Shown here: positions 50,824 to 59,591 of the stretch, piece after piece | How positions within the stretch are numbered: position 1 is the first letter of the stretch | Layout of the letters: each line of letters begins with the position of its first letter | Source of the DNA: Paraprevotella stercoravium | GTDB taxonomy: Bacteria; Bacteroidota; Bacteroidia; Bacteroidales; Bacteroidaceae | Direction of reading: 5' to 3' | Assembly (NCBI GenBank): GCA_018883665.1 | Contig: JAHLFU010000024.1 | Coordinates: forward strand, 1 to 61,065 | Length of the DNA: 61,065 nt | Translations under genes and position numbers: made by a program | The notes under the pieces: model-generated | Told to the model about the DNA's origin: nothing | Database searches by the model: none | What the model saw: the letters and a program-made list of their open reading frames with translations, nothing else

Positions 50824-52746
50824 TCAATGTTTTACTAATTGTATAATTTCGCGGGCAATACTTTCGCTATCAAGCCCTACAATCTGATAAAGCTGGTTCA
50901 CCGCCCCATGCTCTACAAACTCATCCGGCAATCCCAGACGCTTTATTTTCAAAGTATACCTGTTATCGGCCATATATTCCAGAACGGCGCTGCCCAAACC
51001 ACCGGAAACCACACCATCCTCAATGGTAATGACCCGTGTAAATTTGTGGGCAACTTCCTCAAGAATCTCCGTATCTATCGGTTTCAGGAAACGCATGTCG
51101 TAATGCGCAACCGTCAGACTCTCTCCCCGTGCTTCAGCCTCTTTTTCAGCTTTTTCTATAGCCTTTTCAGCCTCGTAAGCGATAGGGCCCAATGTCAGAA
51201 CAGCCAGATCGGCACCTTCACGCAGTTTTTCTCCCTTGCCTACCGTAAGCTCCCTCATTTCGCATTTCCAGTTTACCAGATGTCCGCAACCACGAGGATA
51301 ACGGATGACAAAAGGTCCCTTATCGGGCAACTGTGCCGTATACATCAGATGGCGTAACTCATGCTCGTTACGGGGCGAAGCAATAGTAAGATGCGGTATC
51401 GGGCGCAAATAAGCCAGATCAAACGCTCCATGATGTGTCGGTCCGTCTTCACCGACCAGTCCGGCACGGTCCAGACACAATACCACATTCAATCTCTGTA
51501 TAGCCACATCATGAATGATATTGTCATATGCCCTCTGAGCAAATGCCGAATAGATATTGCAGAAAGGCAACATTCCTTCCTTAGCCATTCCTCCCGAGAA
51601 CGTTACGGCATGACCTTCAGCTATACCCACATCAAAGGCACGGTCGGGCATAGCCTTCATCAGTATATTCATAGAACACCCCGTTGGCATGGCCGGTGTC
51701 ACTCCTACGATACGATCGTTCTGCTGAGCCAGCTCCAACAAAGTATTTCCAAACACATCCTGATATCTGGGTGACTGACCGCTGGTGTCGCTTACAATAC
51801 GCTCTCCGGTATCCTTATCGAACTTTCCGGGAGCATGCCAGATTGTCGCCGCTTTTTCGGCCGGTTTGAAACCCTTTCCCTTCACCGTATGCAAATGCAG
51901 CAGTTTCGGGCCCTTCATATTTTTAATATCACGAAGCACCTGCACCAATTCCAAAATATTATGCCCGTCACACGGTCCGAAATAACGGATATTCATTCCT
52001 TCGAAAATATTCTGTTGGTTACTGATCAGTGATTTCAGAGAATTGTTGAAACGGATAATGCTGTTCTTGCGTTCGTCGTTGAGCCATCCCCAACGATACA
52101 GTTTTTGTGAAACACGGAAACGAAGCCGGTTATACCACGGACTGGTATGCAACTGGAGCAGATAATGTTTCATTCCTCCCACACTGCGGTCAATGCTCAT
52201 ATTGTTGTCATTGAGAATAATCAACAAATTATTGGGAGTAGACGACGTATTGTTCAACCCCTCAAATGCCAGGCCGCCACTCATGGAGCCATCACCGATT
52301 ACAGCAATGACATTGCGGTCGGTTTCTCCTTTTTCTTCAAAAGCCACCGACATACCTAAAGCCGCGGAAATAGAGTTAGACGCATGTCCGCAGGTAAAGC
52401 TGTCGTATTCGCTCTCCTCGGGTGAAGGAAACGGACAAATACCATGCAGTTTCCGGTTGGTCGAAAAACGTTCTCTTCTGCCGGTCAGGATCTTATGTCC
52501 GTATGCCTGATGTCCTACATCCCATACAATACGGTCATAAGGTGTATTAAAAACATAATGAAGAGCCACGGTCAGTTCTACGACTCCCAGACTCGAAGCA
52601 AAATGCCCCGGATTGTCGGCCAGTTCATCGATAATATCCTGACGCAGCTCCGCACAGACTTCCGGCAGCTTCTCTACGGGAAGCTGTCTCAGATCGGCAG
52701 GAAAATTTATTTTAGACAATAAGTTAAAGTTGCTTTCCTTACTCAT
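50824..52746 (-). CDS. dxs: 1-deoxy-D-xylulose-5-phosphate synthase
   Basis: A 640-residue thiamine-diphosphate enzyme joining pyruvate and glyceraldehyde 3-phosphate, the first step of the non-mevalonate isoprenoid pathway. The ThDP/Mg motif is visible as AVIGDGSMSGGLAFEGLN NTSSTPNN (about 149-175). The transketolase central region DRAGLVGEDGPTHHGAFD is near 422. The C-terminal domain is complete. Length and motifs match the family throughout. It leads a two-gene transcript with trkA, from a minus-strand promoter at 52764-52771, divergent from the GSCFA gene. Confidence 0.98.
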   Translation of the reverse strand: MSKESNFNLLSKINFPADLRQLPVEKLPEVCAELRQDIIDELADNPGHFASSLGVVELTVALHYVFNTPYDRIVWDVGHQAYGHKILTGRRERFSTNRKLHGICPFPSPEESEYDSFTCGHASNSISAALGMSVAFEEKGETDRNVIAVIGDGSMSGGLAFEGLNNTSSTPNNLLIILNDNNMSIDRSVGGMKHYLLQLHTSPWYNRLRFRVSQKLYRWGWLNDERKNSIIRFNNSLKSLISNQQNIFEGMNIRYFGPCDGHNILELVQVLRDIKNMKGPKLLHLHTVKGKGFKPAEKAATIWHAPGKFDKDTGERIVSDTSGQSPRYQDVFGNTLLELAQQNDRIVGVTPAMPTGCSMNILMKAMPDRAFDVGIAEGHAVTFSGGMAKEGMLPFCNIYSAFAQRAYDNIIHDVAIQRLNVVLCLDRAGLVGEDGPTHHGAFDLAYLRPIPHLTIASPRNEHELRHLMYTAQLPDKGPFVIRYPRGCGHLVNWKCEMRELTVGKGEKLREGADLAVLTLGPIAYEAEKAIEKAEKEAEARGESLTVAHYDMRFLKPIDTEILEEVAHKFTRVITIEDGVVSGGLGSAVLEYMADNRYTLKIKRLGLPDEFVEHGAVNQLYQIVGLDSESIAREIIQLVKH

Positions 52747-52763
52747 GACGATATAAATTATCG

Positions 52764-52771
52764 CAAAATTA
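52764..52771 (-). promoter_or_regulatory. -7 element of dxs-trkA
   Basis: Minus-strand TAATTTTG, 18 bases before the dxs ATG. It faces away from the GSCFA gene promoter 23 bases downstream. Confidence 0.5.
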
Positions 52772-52793
52772 GCATAATTTCGATGAAGTTACC

Positions 52794-52801
52794 TATTTTT
52801 G
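52794..52801 (+). promoter_or_regulatory. -7 element of the GSCFA gene
   Basis: TATTTTTG, 37 bases before the ATG at 52838; the in-frame TTG at 52799 lies inside it and is not the start. Confidence 0.55.
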
Positions 52802-52837
52802 CAAGATAAATTTATTCCCAAAGAATATTTGCATCGT

Positions 52838-53821
52838 ATGGAATTCAGGACACAAATTGAATTGCCGGACAACATTCCGTCGCTTAATCCCTCCGACCAG
52901 ACCCTCTTCATCGGTTCCTGTTTTGCCGAGAATATCGGTTCGGAAATGGCCGCACGCAAGTTCTCCTGTGCCGTTAACCCTTTCGGGGTATTGTATAATC
53001 CGGCCAGCATCCGGCTGTGTTTTCAGGAACTTAACGGAGAAATAACTCCCGAGAAATTCCTTTTTGAATCAGATCAGGGATGGCATTCCTGGCTACACGA
53101 CAGCAGTTTCTGCGGACACAGCCGCATAGCATGCCTCAACAACCTGCAAAACCGGCTGGAAGATACATGCCGGCTGTTGCAGCAGGCACATACCTTATTT
53201 CTTACCTTAGGTACCAACCGGGCTTACCGGCTGAAAGAACAGCAATTGATTGTTGGCAACTGCCACAAGCAGCCGGGACGTCTCTTTGAGGAAATCACTC
53301 TGGATATCCAACGTTGCAAAGAGGAACTGGAAACAATCATAGCCTTGTGTCATCAGAAAAATCCCGGTTTGCACATCGTGTTTACCATAAGTCCTTACCG
53401 CTATGCAAAATACGGATTTCACGGAAGCCAGCTCAGCAAAGCCACGCTGCTTCTTGCAGCCGACGAGGTATGCCGCGCACACCCGGAATCTTGCTTTTAT
53501 TTTCCTGCCTACGAAATTGTACTGGATGAACTGCGTGATTACCGTTTTTATAAGGAAGACATGCTCCATCCTTCCCCACAGGCTGTAGCCTATATCTGGG
53601 AATGTTTCCAGGAAACATTCTTTACTTCTAAAACCAAAGAATTCGTCAAAGAATGGGAATCTGTCAAACGTGCTCTGGAGCATCGTCCCACTCATCCTGA
53701 CTCAAAAGCCTATCAGGATTTTTTGAGTAAAACTTTGTTAAAATTAGAAAGCATACAAAAAAAATATCCGAACTTAGCATTAAATTATGAATTCGATTGG
53801 TTATCTAGTCGTCTAAAATAA
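52838..53821 (+). CDS. GSCFA domain protein
   Basis: 327 residues. The eponymous motif is IGSCFAENIG (25-34), the SGNH-like serine block of this family, and a distal DMLHPSPQAVAYIWE (Asp-x-x-His) near 245 provides the likely catalytic dyad, as in SGNH hydrolases. No signal peptide. The ATG at 52838 is chosen because the earlier TTG lies in the promoter. The gene lies six bases before murF-alr on the same strand, which suggests an envelope role, but the substrate is unknown. Confidence 0.88.
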   Translation: MEFRTQIELPDNIPSLNPSDQTLFIGSCFAENIGSEMAARKFSCAVNPFGVLYNPASIRLCFQELNGEITPEKFLFESDQGWHSWLHDSSFCGHSRIACLNNLQNRLEDTCRLLQQAHTLFLTLGTNRAYRLKEQQLIVGNCHKQPGRLFEEITLDIQRCKEELETIIALCHQKNPGLHIVFTISPYRYAKYGFHGSQLSKATLLLAADEVCRAHPESCFYFPAYEIVLDELRDYRFYKEDMLHPSPQAVAYIWECFQETFFTSKTKEFVKEWESVKRALEHRPTHPDSKAYQDFLSKTLLKLESIQKKYPNLALNYEFDWLSSRLK

Positions 53822-53827
53822 AAGAAT

Positions 53828-56293
53828 ATGGCCTATTCATTAGAACAAATCGCTTCACTCATCGGAGCCAAGCACATCGGAAATCAGGACTCCAAAATAG
53901 ATTGGATCCTTACAGACAGCCGTTCTTTATGCTTCCCGGAGGAATCTCTGTTCTTCGCCCTGAAAAGCAATCGCAACGACGGACATCATTACATACCGGA
54001 ACTTTACCAACGGGGAGTACGCAATTTTGTAGTCAGCGCTCCTCCTCAAGATATGAGTGTCTATACTGATGCGAATTTTCTGGTCGTACTGGACCCGCTC
54101 AAAGCACTGCAACGCCTGGCAGAACGCCATCGCGAAGCATTCAACATTCCGATTATCGGAATCACCGGCAGCAACGGTAAAACGGTAGTCAAGGAGTGGC
54201 TTTACCAGATTCTGTCGGACAATTATGTCATAGCCCGCTCTCCACGCAGCTATAATTCCCAGATCGGAGTTCCGCTGTCTATCTGGAATCTGAATGCCCA
54301 GACCGAACTGGGTATTTTCGAAGCCGGCATCTCACAGTGTGGCGAAATGGAGGCCTTACAGACCATCATCCAACCCCAATACGGCATCTTTACGTCATTG
54401 GGTAACGCGCATCAGGAGAATTTCGTTTCTATGGACGAGAAATGCCACGAAAAACTGAAGCTTTTTAAAGATGCAGAACTTCTGATATATAATGAAGACA
54501 ATACGATGATCAAGGAAGGCATCCAAAGCTATGGTATGAGCAGCAAGGCCTTCGGATGGTCATTCCATAATCCGGACGCACGCCTGTTTGTGCGCCCCGA
54601 ATATCAGGAACGCTCCACGGTGCTGACCTACCGTTATCAGGGCACTACCGATCAGGTGGAAATTCCGTTCATCGACGAAGCTTCCATTACGGATGCCACT
54701 CATTGTCTGGCTATGGCGTTATACCTGAATCTGGATCGTAACATCATCCGACAGAAAATGGCCCAGCTGGAACCGATTGCCATGCGTCTGGAGGTGATTG
54801 AGGGTAAAAACGGCTGCACGCTGATCAACGACAGTTACAATTCGGACTTCAACGCATTGGATATTGCTCTGGACTTCATGAACCGCCGCCCGGACTGTCA
54901 GGGAAAAGAACGCACCGTATTGCTGAGCGATTTGTGCCAGACCGGAGAAAAACCGGAAGAACTGTATGGCAAGGTAGCCACTCTGCTGGAAAATCGCCAC
55001 ATCAAGAAAATAATCGGTGTAGGCGAAGCCATCAGCCAGTTTGCCGACCGCTTCCCTATGGAGCATCACTTCTTCGCCACTACCGATGAACTGATCGGCA
55101 GCGGCCTTCTTGAAACCTTACGCAACGAGGTGATTCTCATCAAGGGAGCCCGTGCCTTCCGCTTTGATGAACTGACCGAACTGCTGGAACTCAAGGTGCA
55201 CGAAACCATACTGGAAATTGACCTGAACGCCGTGGTGGAAAACATGAACTACTATCGCAGCTTCATGAAACCGGAAACCAAGATGGTATGTATGGTCAAG
55301 GCTTCGGCCTATGGTGCCGGTGCCATCGAAATAGCCAAGACACTTCAGGACCATCATGCCGACTATCTGGCTGTAGCGGTTGCCGACGAGGGAGCAGACC
55401 TGAGAAAAGCCGGCATCAAATCAAACATCATGATCATGAATCCGGAAATGACCGCTTTCAAGACCTTGTTTGAATATGAGCTGGAACCTGAAGTCTACAG
55501 TTTCCGACTGCTCGACGCCCTGATTCATGCGGCAGAGAAAGAAGGCATCACCAACTATCCGATCCATATCAAGCTGGACACCGGCATGCACCGTTTGGGT
55601 TTCGATCCATACAAGGATATGGAACAGCTTATCGAAAAACTGAAACATCAGACGGCAGTCATCCCGCGGTCGGTATTCTCACACTTTGTGGGCAGTGATG
55701 CCGACGGATTCGACGAGTTCTCCAAATTACAGTACGAACGTTTCCTGCACGGTAGCGATATGCTCCAGCAGGCGTTCCCACATAAAATCCTGCGTCATAT
55801 CTGTAACAGTGCCGGCATTGAGCGTTTCCCCGAACGTCATCTTGATATGGTGCGTCTCGGACTGGGTCTTTACGGAATCAATTCACGTAATAACGAAACC
55901 ATCAATCACGTCAGCACCCTACGCACAACTATCCTACAGATTCATGATGTGCCTAAAGAAGACACCGTGGGCTACAGCCGCAAGGGCATCCTGCATCGTG
56001 ACAGTCGCATAGCCGCCCTACCGATCGGTTATGCCGACGGACTGAACCGCAAATTGGGTTGCGGACACGGATATTGTCTGGTAAACGGACAGAAAGCACC
56101 TTACGTGGGCAATATCTGTATGGATGTCTGTATGATTGACGTTACGGACATCGACTGTAAGGAAGGAGATTCTGTGGAAATCTTCGGAAAGAACCTTCCG
56201 GTAACCGTGTTGAGCGATCTTTTGGGAACAATCCCATATGAGATTCTTACCGGCATCAGCACCCGTGTGAAACGGGTTTATTTCCAGGGATAG
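53828..56293 (+). CDS. Fused UDP-MurNAc-tripeptide:D-Ala-D-Ala ligase / alanine racemase
   Basis: An 821-residue fusion of two peptidoglycan enzymes. MurF part (about 1-455): nucleotide loop GITGSNGKTVVKEW (Lys118), FEAGISQCGEMEAL near 160, LINDSYNSDFNALDIALDF near 335. It joins the D-Ala-D-Ala dipeptide to UDP-MurNAc-tripeptide. Alanine racemase part (about 460-821): VVENMNYYRSFM, the PLP lysine Lys491 in MVKASAYGAGAIEIA, and the catalytic tyrosine region TVGYSRKGILHRDSRIAALP. The racemase supplies D-Ala for the dipeptide, so the fusion links production and use, with the Ddl ligase step between. Similar fusions occur across Bacteroidetes. It follows the GSCFA gene by six bases and ends at a terminator. 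Confidence 0.96.
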   Translation: MAYSLEQIASLIGAKHIGNQDSKIDWILTDSRSLCFPEESLFFALKSNRNDGHHYIPELYQRGVRNFVVSAPPQDMSVYTDANFLVVLDPLKALQRLAERHREAFNIPIIGITGSNGKTVVKEWLYQILSDNYVIARSPRSYNSQIGVPLSIWNLNAQTELGIFEAGISQCGEMEALQTIIQPQYGIFTSLGNAHQENFVSMDEKCHEKLKLFKDAELLIYNEDNTMIKEGIQSYGMSSKAFGWSFHNPDARLFVRPEYQERSTVLTYRYQGTTDQVEIPFIDEASITDATHCLAMALYLNLDRNIIRQKMAQLEPIAMRLEVIEGKNGCTLINDSYNSDFNALDIALDFMNRRPDCQGKERTVLLSDLCQTGEKPEELYGKVATLLENRHIKKIIGVGEAISQFADRFPMEHHFFATTDELIGSGLLETLRNEVILIKGARAFRFDELTELLELKVHETILEIDLNAVVENMNYYRSFMKPETKMVCMVKASAYGAGAIEIAKTLQDHHADYLAVAVADEGADLRKAGIKSNIMIMNPEMTAFKTLFEYELEPEVYSFRLLDALIHAAEKEGITNYPIHIKLDTGMHRLGFDPYKDMEQLIEKLKHQTAVIPRSVFSHFVGSDADGFDEFSKLQYERFLHGSDMLQQAFPHKILRHICNSAGIERFPERHLDMVRLGLGLYGINSRNNETINHVSTLRTTILQIHDVPKEDTVGYSRKGILHRDSRIAALPIGYADGLNRKLGCGHGYCLVNGQKAPYVGNICMDVCMIDVTDIDCKEGDSVEIFGKNLPVTVLSDLLGTIPYEILTGISTRVKRVYFQG

Positions 56294-56318
56294 ATTTTCC
56301 AATGAATTAATCAAAAGG

Positions 56319-56362
56319 CTCTCTGCATGATTATATAAAATAAAATCATGCAGAGAGTTTTC
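56319..56362 (+). terminator. Terminator of murF-alr
   Basis: CTCTCTGCATGATT (56319-56332) pairs perfectly with AATCATGCAGAGAG (56344-56357), followed by TTTTCATTT. It lies 26 bases after the stop. Confidence 0.8.
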
Positions 56363-56489
56363 ATTTAAAACGAGCAAACAACAATCGTCCTTATTGTAAA
56401 ATAAATCCCTATACATCAGCACATTCTTATAGTGCTTCCAGAATGGATTTACAAACAAATATTAATAAATAAAAATAATATTATAATAA

Positions 56490-56521
56490 TTGTGCAACTA
56501 TTAAAGTTTTCATTACATTTG
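56490..56521 (+). promoter_or_regulatory. Promoter of a candidate structured RNA
   Basis: TTGTG (56490-56494) and TACATTTG (56514-56521) are 19 bases apart, near the -33/-7 consensus. No ORF follows within 500 bases. Confidence 0.55.
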
Positions 56522-56527
56522 TGATAG

Positions 56528-56918
56528 TATCCATGTAGGAAACTACATATATACGACTTATAATTTTCTTTAATACTTTGAATCTCTAAAATAGAGATGT
56601 TCACAAAGTAAACAAAGATAAATTATTAAGTAATACATAAAAGGCGTTTACGGGCGCTTTGTTTGAGACGAACTGGAATCTAGCAAATTTCAACTATTGA
56701 AGTCTTGAGCATTGCAACGGTAGATGTCCCTGATGTGTATATCATAATAATACAAAAAGTTGTCAGAGTTGATAAATTACATGAGAGTGTAAATTATTTT
56801 CTTTGATAACCTAAAAGATATACCATATCACGTGGACTCTGGCGTTGTCTGTTCTACTTCAATAGGCAGTGCTAGAGCCTCAGTTCGTGGAATGGACAAT
56901 CCGATTCCACGTTTTTTT
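56528..56918 (+). ncRNA. Candidate structured RNA of about 390 nt, unknown family
   Basis: Between the promoter at 56490-56521 and the terminator at 56886-56918 lies a region without an ORF longer than a few codons. It can form several local stems: ATGTAG-GAAA-CTACAT (56533-56548), ATCTCTA/TAGAGAT (56582-56598), AAAGGCG/CGCTTT (about 56650-56665), and CTCT.GC..CTG / CAG.GC.AGAG (56837-56877). Base composition is mixed, unlike the AT-rich flanks. It is not RNase P RNA (no GAGGAAAGTCC), nor tmRNA (no tag or tRNA-like ends), nor a tRNA. It could be an independent RNA or a leader for the barrel gene at 57050. The 756-base gap 56294-57049 holds nothing else that I see. Confidence 0.5.
56886..56918 (+). 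terminator. Terminator of the structured RNA
   Basis: CGTGGAAT (56886-56893) pairs with ATTCCACG (56904-56911), with some inner pairing, followed by seven T. It is 131 bases before the next ATG. Confidence 0.75.
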
Positions 56919-57049
56919 ATGTCTCATTGCGAATAAGATATTTTAAACCTACAAAAAATTCTAAATTCAACTTACATTCTCCTTTATAAATTCTCGAATA
57001 CCAAGAAACATTTATTATCCCATATTACAAACCTTTAAATTTTATTATC

Positions 57050-57715
57050 ATGAAAAAAAAATTCATTTGTATAATGATTGTCTTTGGAACAGCATTATCA
57101 CTCTATGCACAGAAAACATTTTCTTTTCTTGGAAAAGATTTGCGCTATGGAATAAGAGGTGGAATGACCGTAAGTTCATTTACAGGTAACGAACATAGCG
57201 TAGGAAAATTAGGTTGGTTAATTGGTGCTGACTTTGAGATTCCAATCGAAAAAGTCTCTGAAAATTTCTTTATACAACCTTCTCTCCTTATAATTTCTAA
57301 AGGTGACGAATCAACAACAGGAACCGTAGATATAGGAGGAGGAGATACTGGAGAAACTACAGTAACTGAAAATGCTATCTATTTAGAGATCCCGATAACA
57401 GCTGCATATCGTTTAAACTTAAAAAAGGTAAGTTTTGTTTTCAACGCGGGTCCATACCTTGCCTTTGGACTCGGTGGAAAATCAAAGCTAGAAACAAATG
57501 CAACTATTTTTGGAAGTGAAATTGGTGGAGGTTATGAAGCAAATACGTTTGACAATATAAAACGTTTTGATTGCGGACTTGCAGCTGGTGTTCGTATTGA
57601 ATTCTTAAAACATTGGTCTTACGGTGTTCAGTATGACTTTGGATTTATTAATCTTGCAGAATACGGTGATACAAAAAATTCAGCTATGCTTGTTTCAATT
57701 GGCTATAGATTCTAA
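57050..57715 (+). CDS. Outer-membrane beta-barrel protein (PorT-like)
   Basis: 221 residues. Signal peptide MKKKFICIMIVFGTALSLYA, then a chain of alternating beta-strands (YGIRGGMTVSSFTGNEHSVG, then ITAAYRLNLKKVSFVFNAGP) with a final Phe in MLVSIGYRF, typical of small outer-membrane barrels. It resembles the gene at 23174 in layout but shows no close sequence similarity. A Gly/Thr-rich loop (GTVDIGGGDTGETTVTEN) is unusual. It is AT-rich, with rare-type codons, and starts the accessory end region. Function unknown. Confidence 0.75.
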   Translation: MKKKFICIMIVFGTALSLYAQKTFSFLGKDLRYGIRGGMTVSSFTGNEHSVGKLGWLIGADFEIPIEKVSENFFIQPSLLIISKGDESTTGTVDIGGGDTGETTVTENAIYLEIPITAAYRLNLKKVSFVFNAGPYLAFGLGGKSKLETNATIFGSEIGGGYEANTFDNIKRFDCGLAAGVRIEFLKHWSYGVQYDFGFINLAEYGDTKNSAMLVSIGYRF

Positions 57716-57759
57716 TTACTCTTTACAAGATTCGTTGTAATTACTTATCAAACAAAGTC

Positions 57760-57959
57760 ACTGGTGTACCCGTTAAATTTTCAAGCAATCTTTTTTCTAC
57801 AAACAATAATCGTAACTTTTTGATATTAAAAAAGGAGCATCATTGTAATGGAATGAGCATTATTGTACTCTCTATTCCAACTTCGTTTGCTCTACATTCA
57901 ACTTTAATTTATTGACAAACAAGAGAATAAGAAGCAAAACAATTTAACGGGACACCAGT
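57760..57959. mobile_element. 200-bp non-autonomous element (MITE) with 20-bp terminal inverted repeats
   Basis: The left end ACTGGTGTACCCGTTAAATT (57760-57779) is the inverted copy of AATTTAACGGGACACCAGT (57941-57959), 19 of 20 bases with one inserted A. The interior is AT-rich, with no ORF, and lies between two accessory genes. No clear target duplication was found. The ends resemble those of IS4-type elements of Bacteroidetes, but this is from memory. The rest of the spacer 57716-58034 holds no gene. Confidence 0.6.
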
Positions 57960-58034
57960 ATACAGAATAAAGGTTAAAGCATCAAAATTAGCAAACACTC
58001 AGTGCTATTAATATCATCAAAAAAATCAACTGCC

Positions 58035-58643
58035 ATGAAAAAAATCATTACTTTTTTGTTTTTTATCTGCCATTTGAGCACTATATACGGACAGCGCTCA
58101 GAATATTATGAAAAGTTAATAAATGAACAAGCTGTTGAAGAGAAGAAATATATTATCTCTATAAAAGCTTCCGGTTTCTTGACTTTTGGTTCTGAATTAT
58201 GGAAGGATGACAGTGCTTTCGGAGCAGACTATAAATTAGGATTTAGTGCAGATTTTTCTACTTCTTCAGATATATGGCTAGGTTTTGGAGCAGACTTTCT
58301 GACCCGGACTTACGGATATACTTATACATCATTCACCGGACGCTATATATCTATCCCATTAAGTTTATCCAAACGAAGTGACTTATTTTATGCCAAAACA
58401 GGACTTCACTTTGACTTTCTCATTTCTGAATCAACTACATTTGAAGATACTGAAATTGATGTAGATGAGTTTTATAATAACTTCAGAATGGGACTACATT
58501 TTGAAGTAGGATGCTGTAAATGGAAACATTTTGATATAGGTACATTTATTGAATGGAATTTTATCAACTTTAGCAACTCAGATAAAACAGACGAATACCT
58601 TGGAGATTGGAATATGGGCTTAACAGTTGCATACAAATTCTAA
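58035..58643 (+). CDS. Secreted outer-membrane beta-barrel protein
   Basis: 202 residues from MKKIITFLFFICHLSTIYGQ, a clear signal peptide; the longer frame upstream adds no protein-like sequence. The mature chain has strand-turn patterns such as DSAFGADYKLGFSADFSTSS DIWLGFGADF and ends WNMGLTVAYKF, a barrel-like terminus. It carries two adjacent Cys (GCCKW), rare in this class. It follows the MITE and precedes the DUF1566-like gene by 79 bases. Function unknown. Confidence 0.7.
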   Translation: MKKIITFLFFICHLSTIYGQRSEYYEKLINEQAVEEKKYIISIKASGFLTFGSELWKDDSAFGADYKLGFSADFSTSSDIWLGFGADFLTRTYGYTYTSFTGRYISIPLSLSKRSDLFYAKTGLHFDFLISESTTFEDTEIDVDEFYNNFRMGLHFEVGCCKWKHFDIGTFIEWNFINFSNSDKTDEYLGDWNMGLTVAYKF

Positions 58644-58722
58644 AAACAAAGCACTCTATTATATCCGTTCTATAATCCTATCTTATAATTAAAAATATAC
58701 CACACATTAACAATATGTAATT

Positions 58723-59340
58723 ATGAAAAAAATCTTTTTATTACTACTTCTTTTACAATCCATTACTACATGGGGGCAAGAAAGAAAACAATATTTTATA
58801 GGAGATATCTATGATTCAGAAGGAGTACGTGGAATAGTAGTTCAGGTAAAAGAAAATGGCTATCACGGACTAATTATGTCACTGGATGAAATTGAAGAGT
58901 ACTGGTATTGCAATCCATCTAATCCTTATTGGAGAATGGTTACATCTGCATCAGACTGTAATAATGGTATGCATAATCAGGAAATTATTTCTGAAATAAT
59001 CAATTTATACAATCTATCCTGGGATTTATTTCCAGCATTTAAATGGTGCAAGGATAAAGGAGAAGGTTGGTATCTACCGGCAATCAACGAACTGGTTGAA
59101 ATAAACAAAGCATACCATGGTGGAGAAATCAAAAAAAATAAAGCGGCTCAAATAGCCTTTAATCGAATATTAGAAGAAAATGGAGGCAAACCTCTTCAAA
59201 ATTCGTTTACGAATTATTTATCTTCTACGGAAATAACTGGAGAGAAGGTTTATACAATTCATTTTGAAAGTGGAATGTTTGCCTATGGAAAAGAAGAAAG
59301 TAAAGGCAAAATGGCTATACGGGCTGTAAGAAAATTCTAA
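58723..59340 (+). CDS. Secreted DUF1566-like (Lcl C-terminal) protein
   Basis: 205 residues with a signal peptide MKKIFLLLLLLQSITTWGQE. The C-terminal half contains KGEGWYLPAINELVEINKAY, and TNYLSSTEITGEKVYTIHFE followed by MAIRAVRKF. These are the conserved blocks of the DUF1566/Fib_succ_major-type fold, a C-type-lectin-like domain used for binding at the cell surface. No enzyme motif is seen. It lies in an AT-rich run of signal-bearing genes. Ligand unknown. Confidence 0.72.
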   Translation: MKKIFLLLLLLQSITTWGQERKQYFIGDIYDSEGVRGIVVQVKENGYHGLIMSLDEIEEYWYCNPSNPYWRMVTSASDCNNGMHNQEIISEIINLYNLSWDLFPAFKWCKDKGEGWYLPAINELVEINKAYHGGEIKKNKAAQIAFNRILEENGGKPLQNSFTNYLSSTEITGEKVYTIHFESGMFAYGKEESKGKMAIRAVRKF

Positions 59341-59591
59341 CAGAATACATTGATTATAAAAAATAGCATCTAGTATATTACAAAAAAATAGCTTAGAATA
59401 AAAAAGCCTACAAGTATTCACCTTTTTCCATGAAACACTTACTGTACCCTGATACAGTTCTATCATTCAGATCTAACTATATATCAATATATTATTAATT
59501 TGAATCATCTTTCAAAGAAACAGACAGAATCTTTTTTTAAGACCTCTATTTTATTTTTCTATATATTCAACCAAGTAAAACATATATTATC

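Noticed and set aside
56528..56918. RNase P RNA or tmRNA for the 390-nt RNA
   Set aside because: The required conserved cores (GAGGAAAGTCC for RNase P; the tag ORF and tRNA-like ends for tmRNA) are absent.
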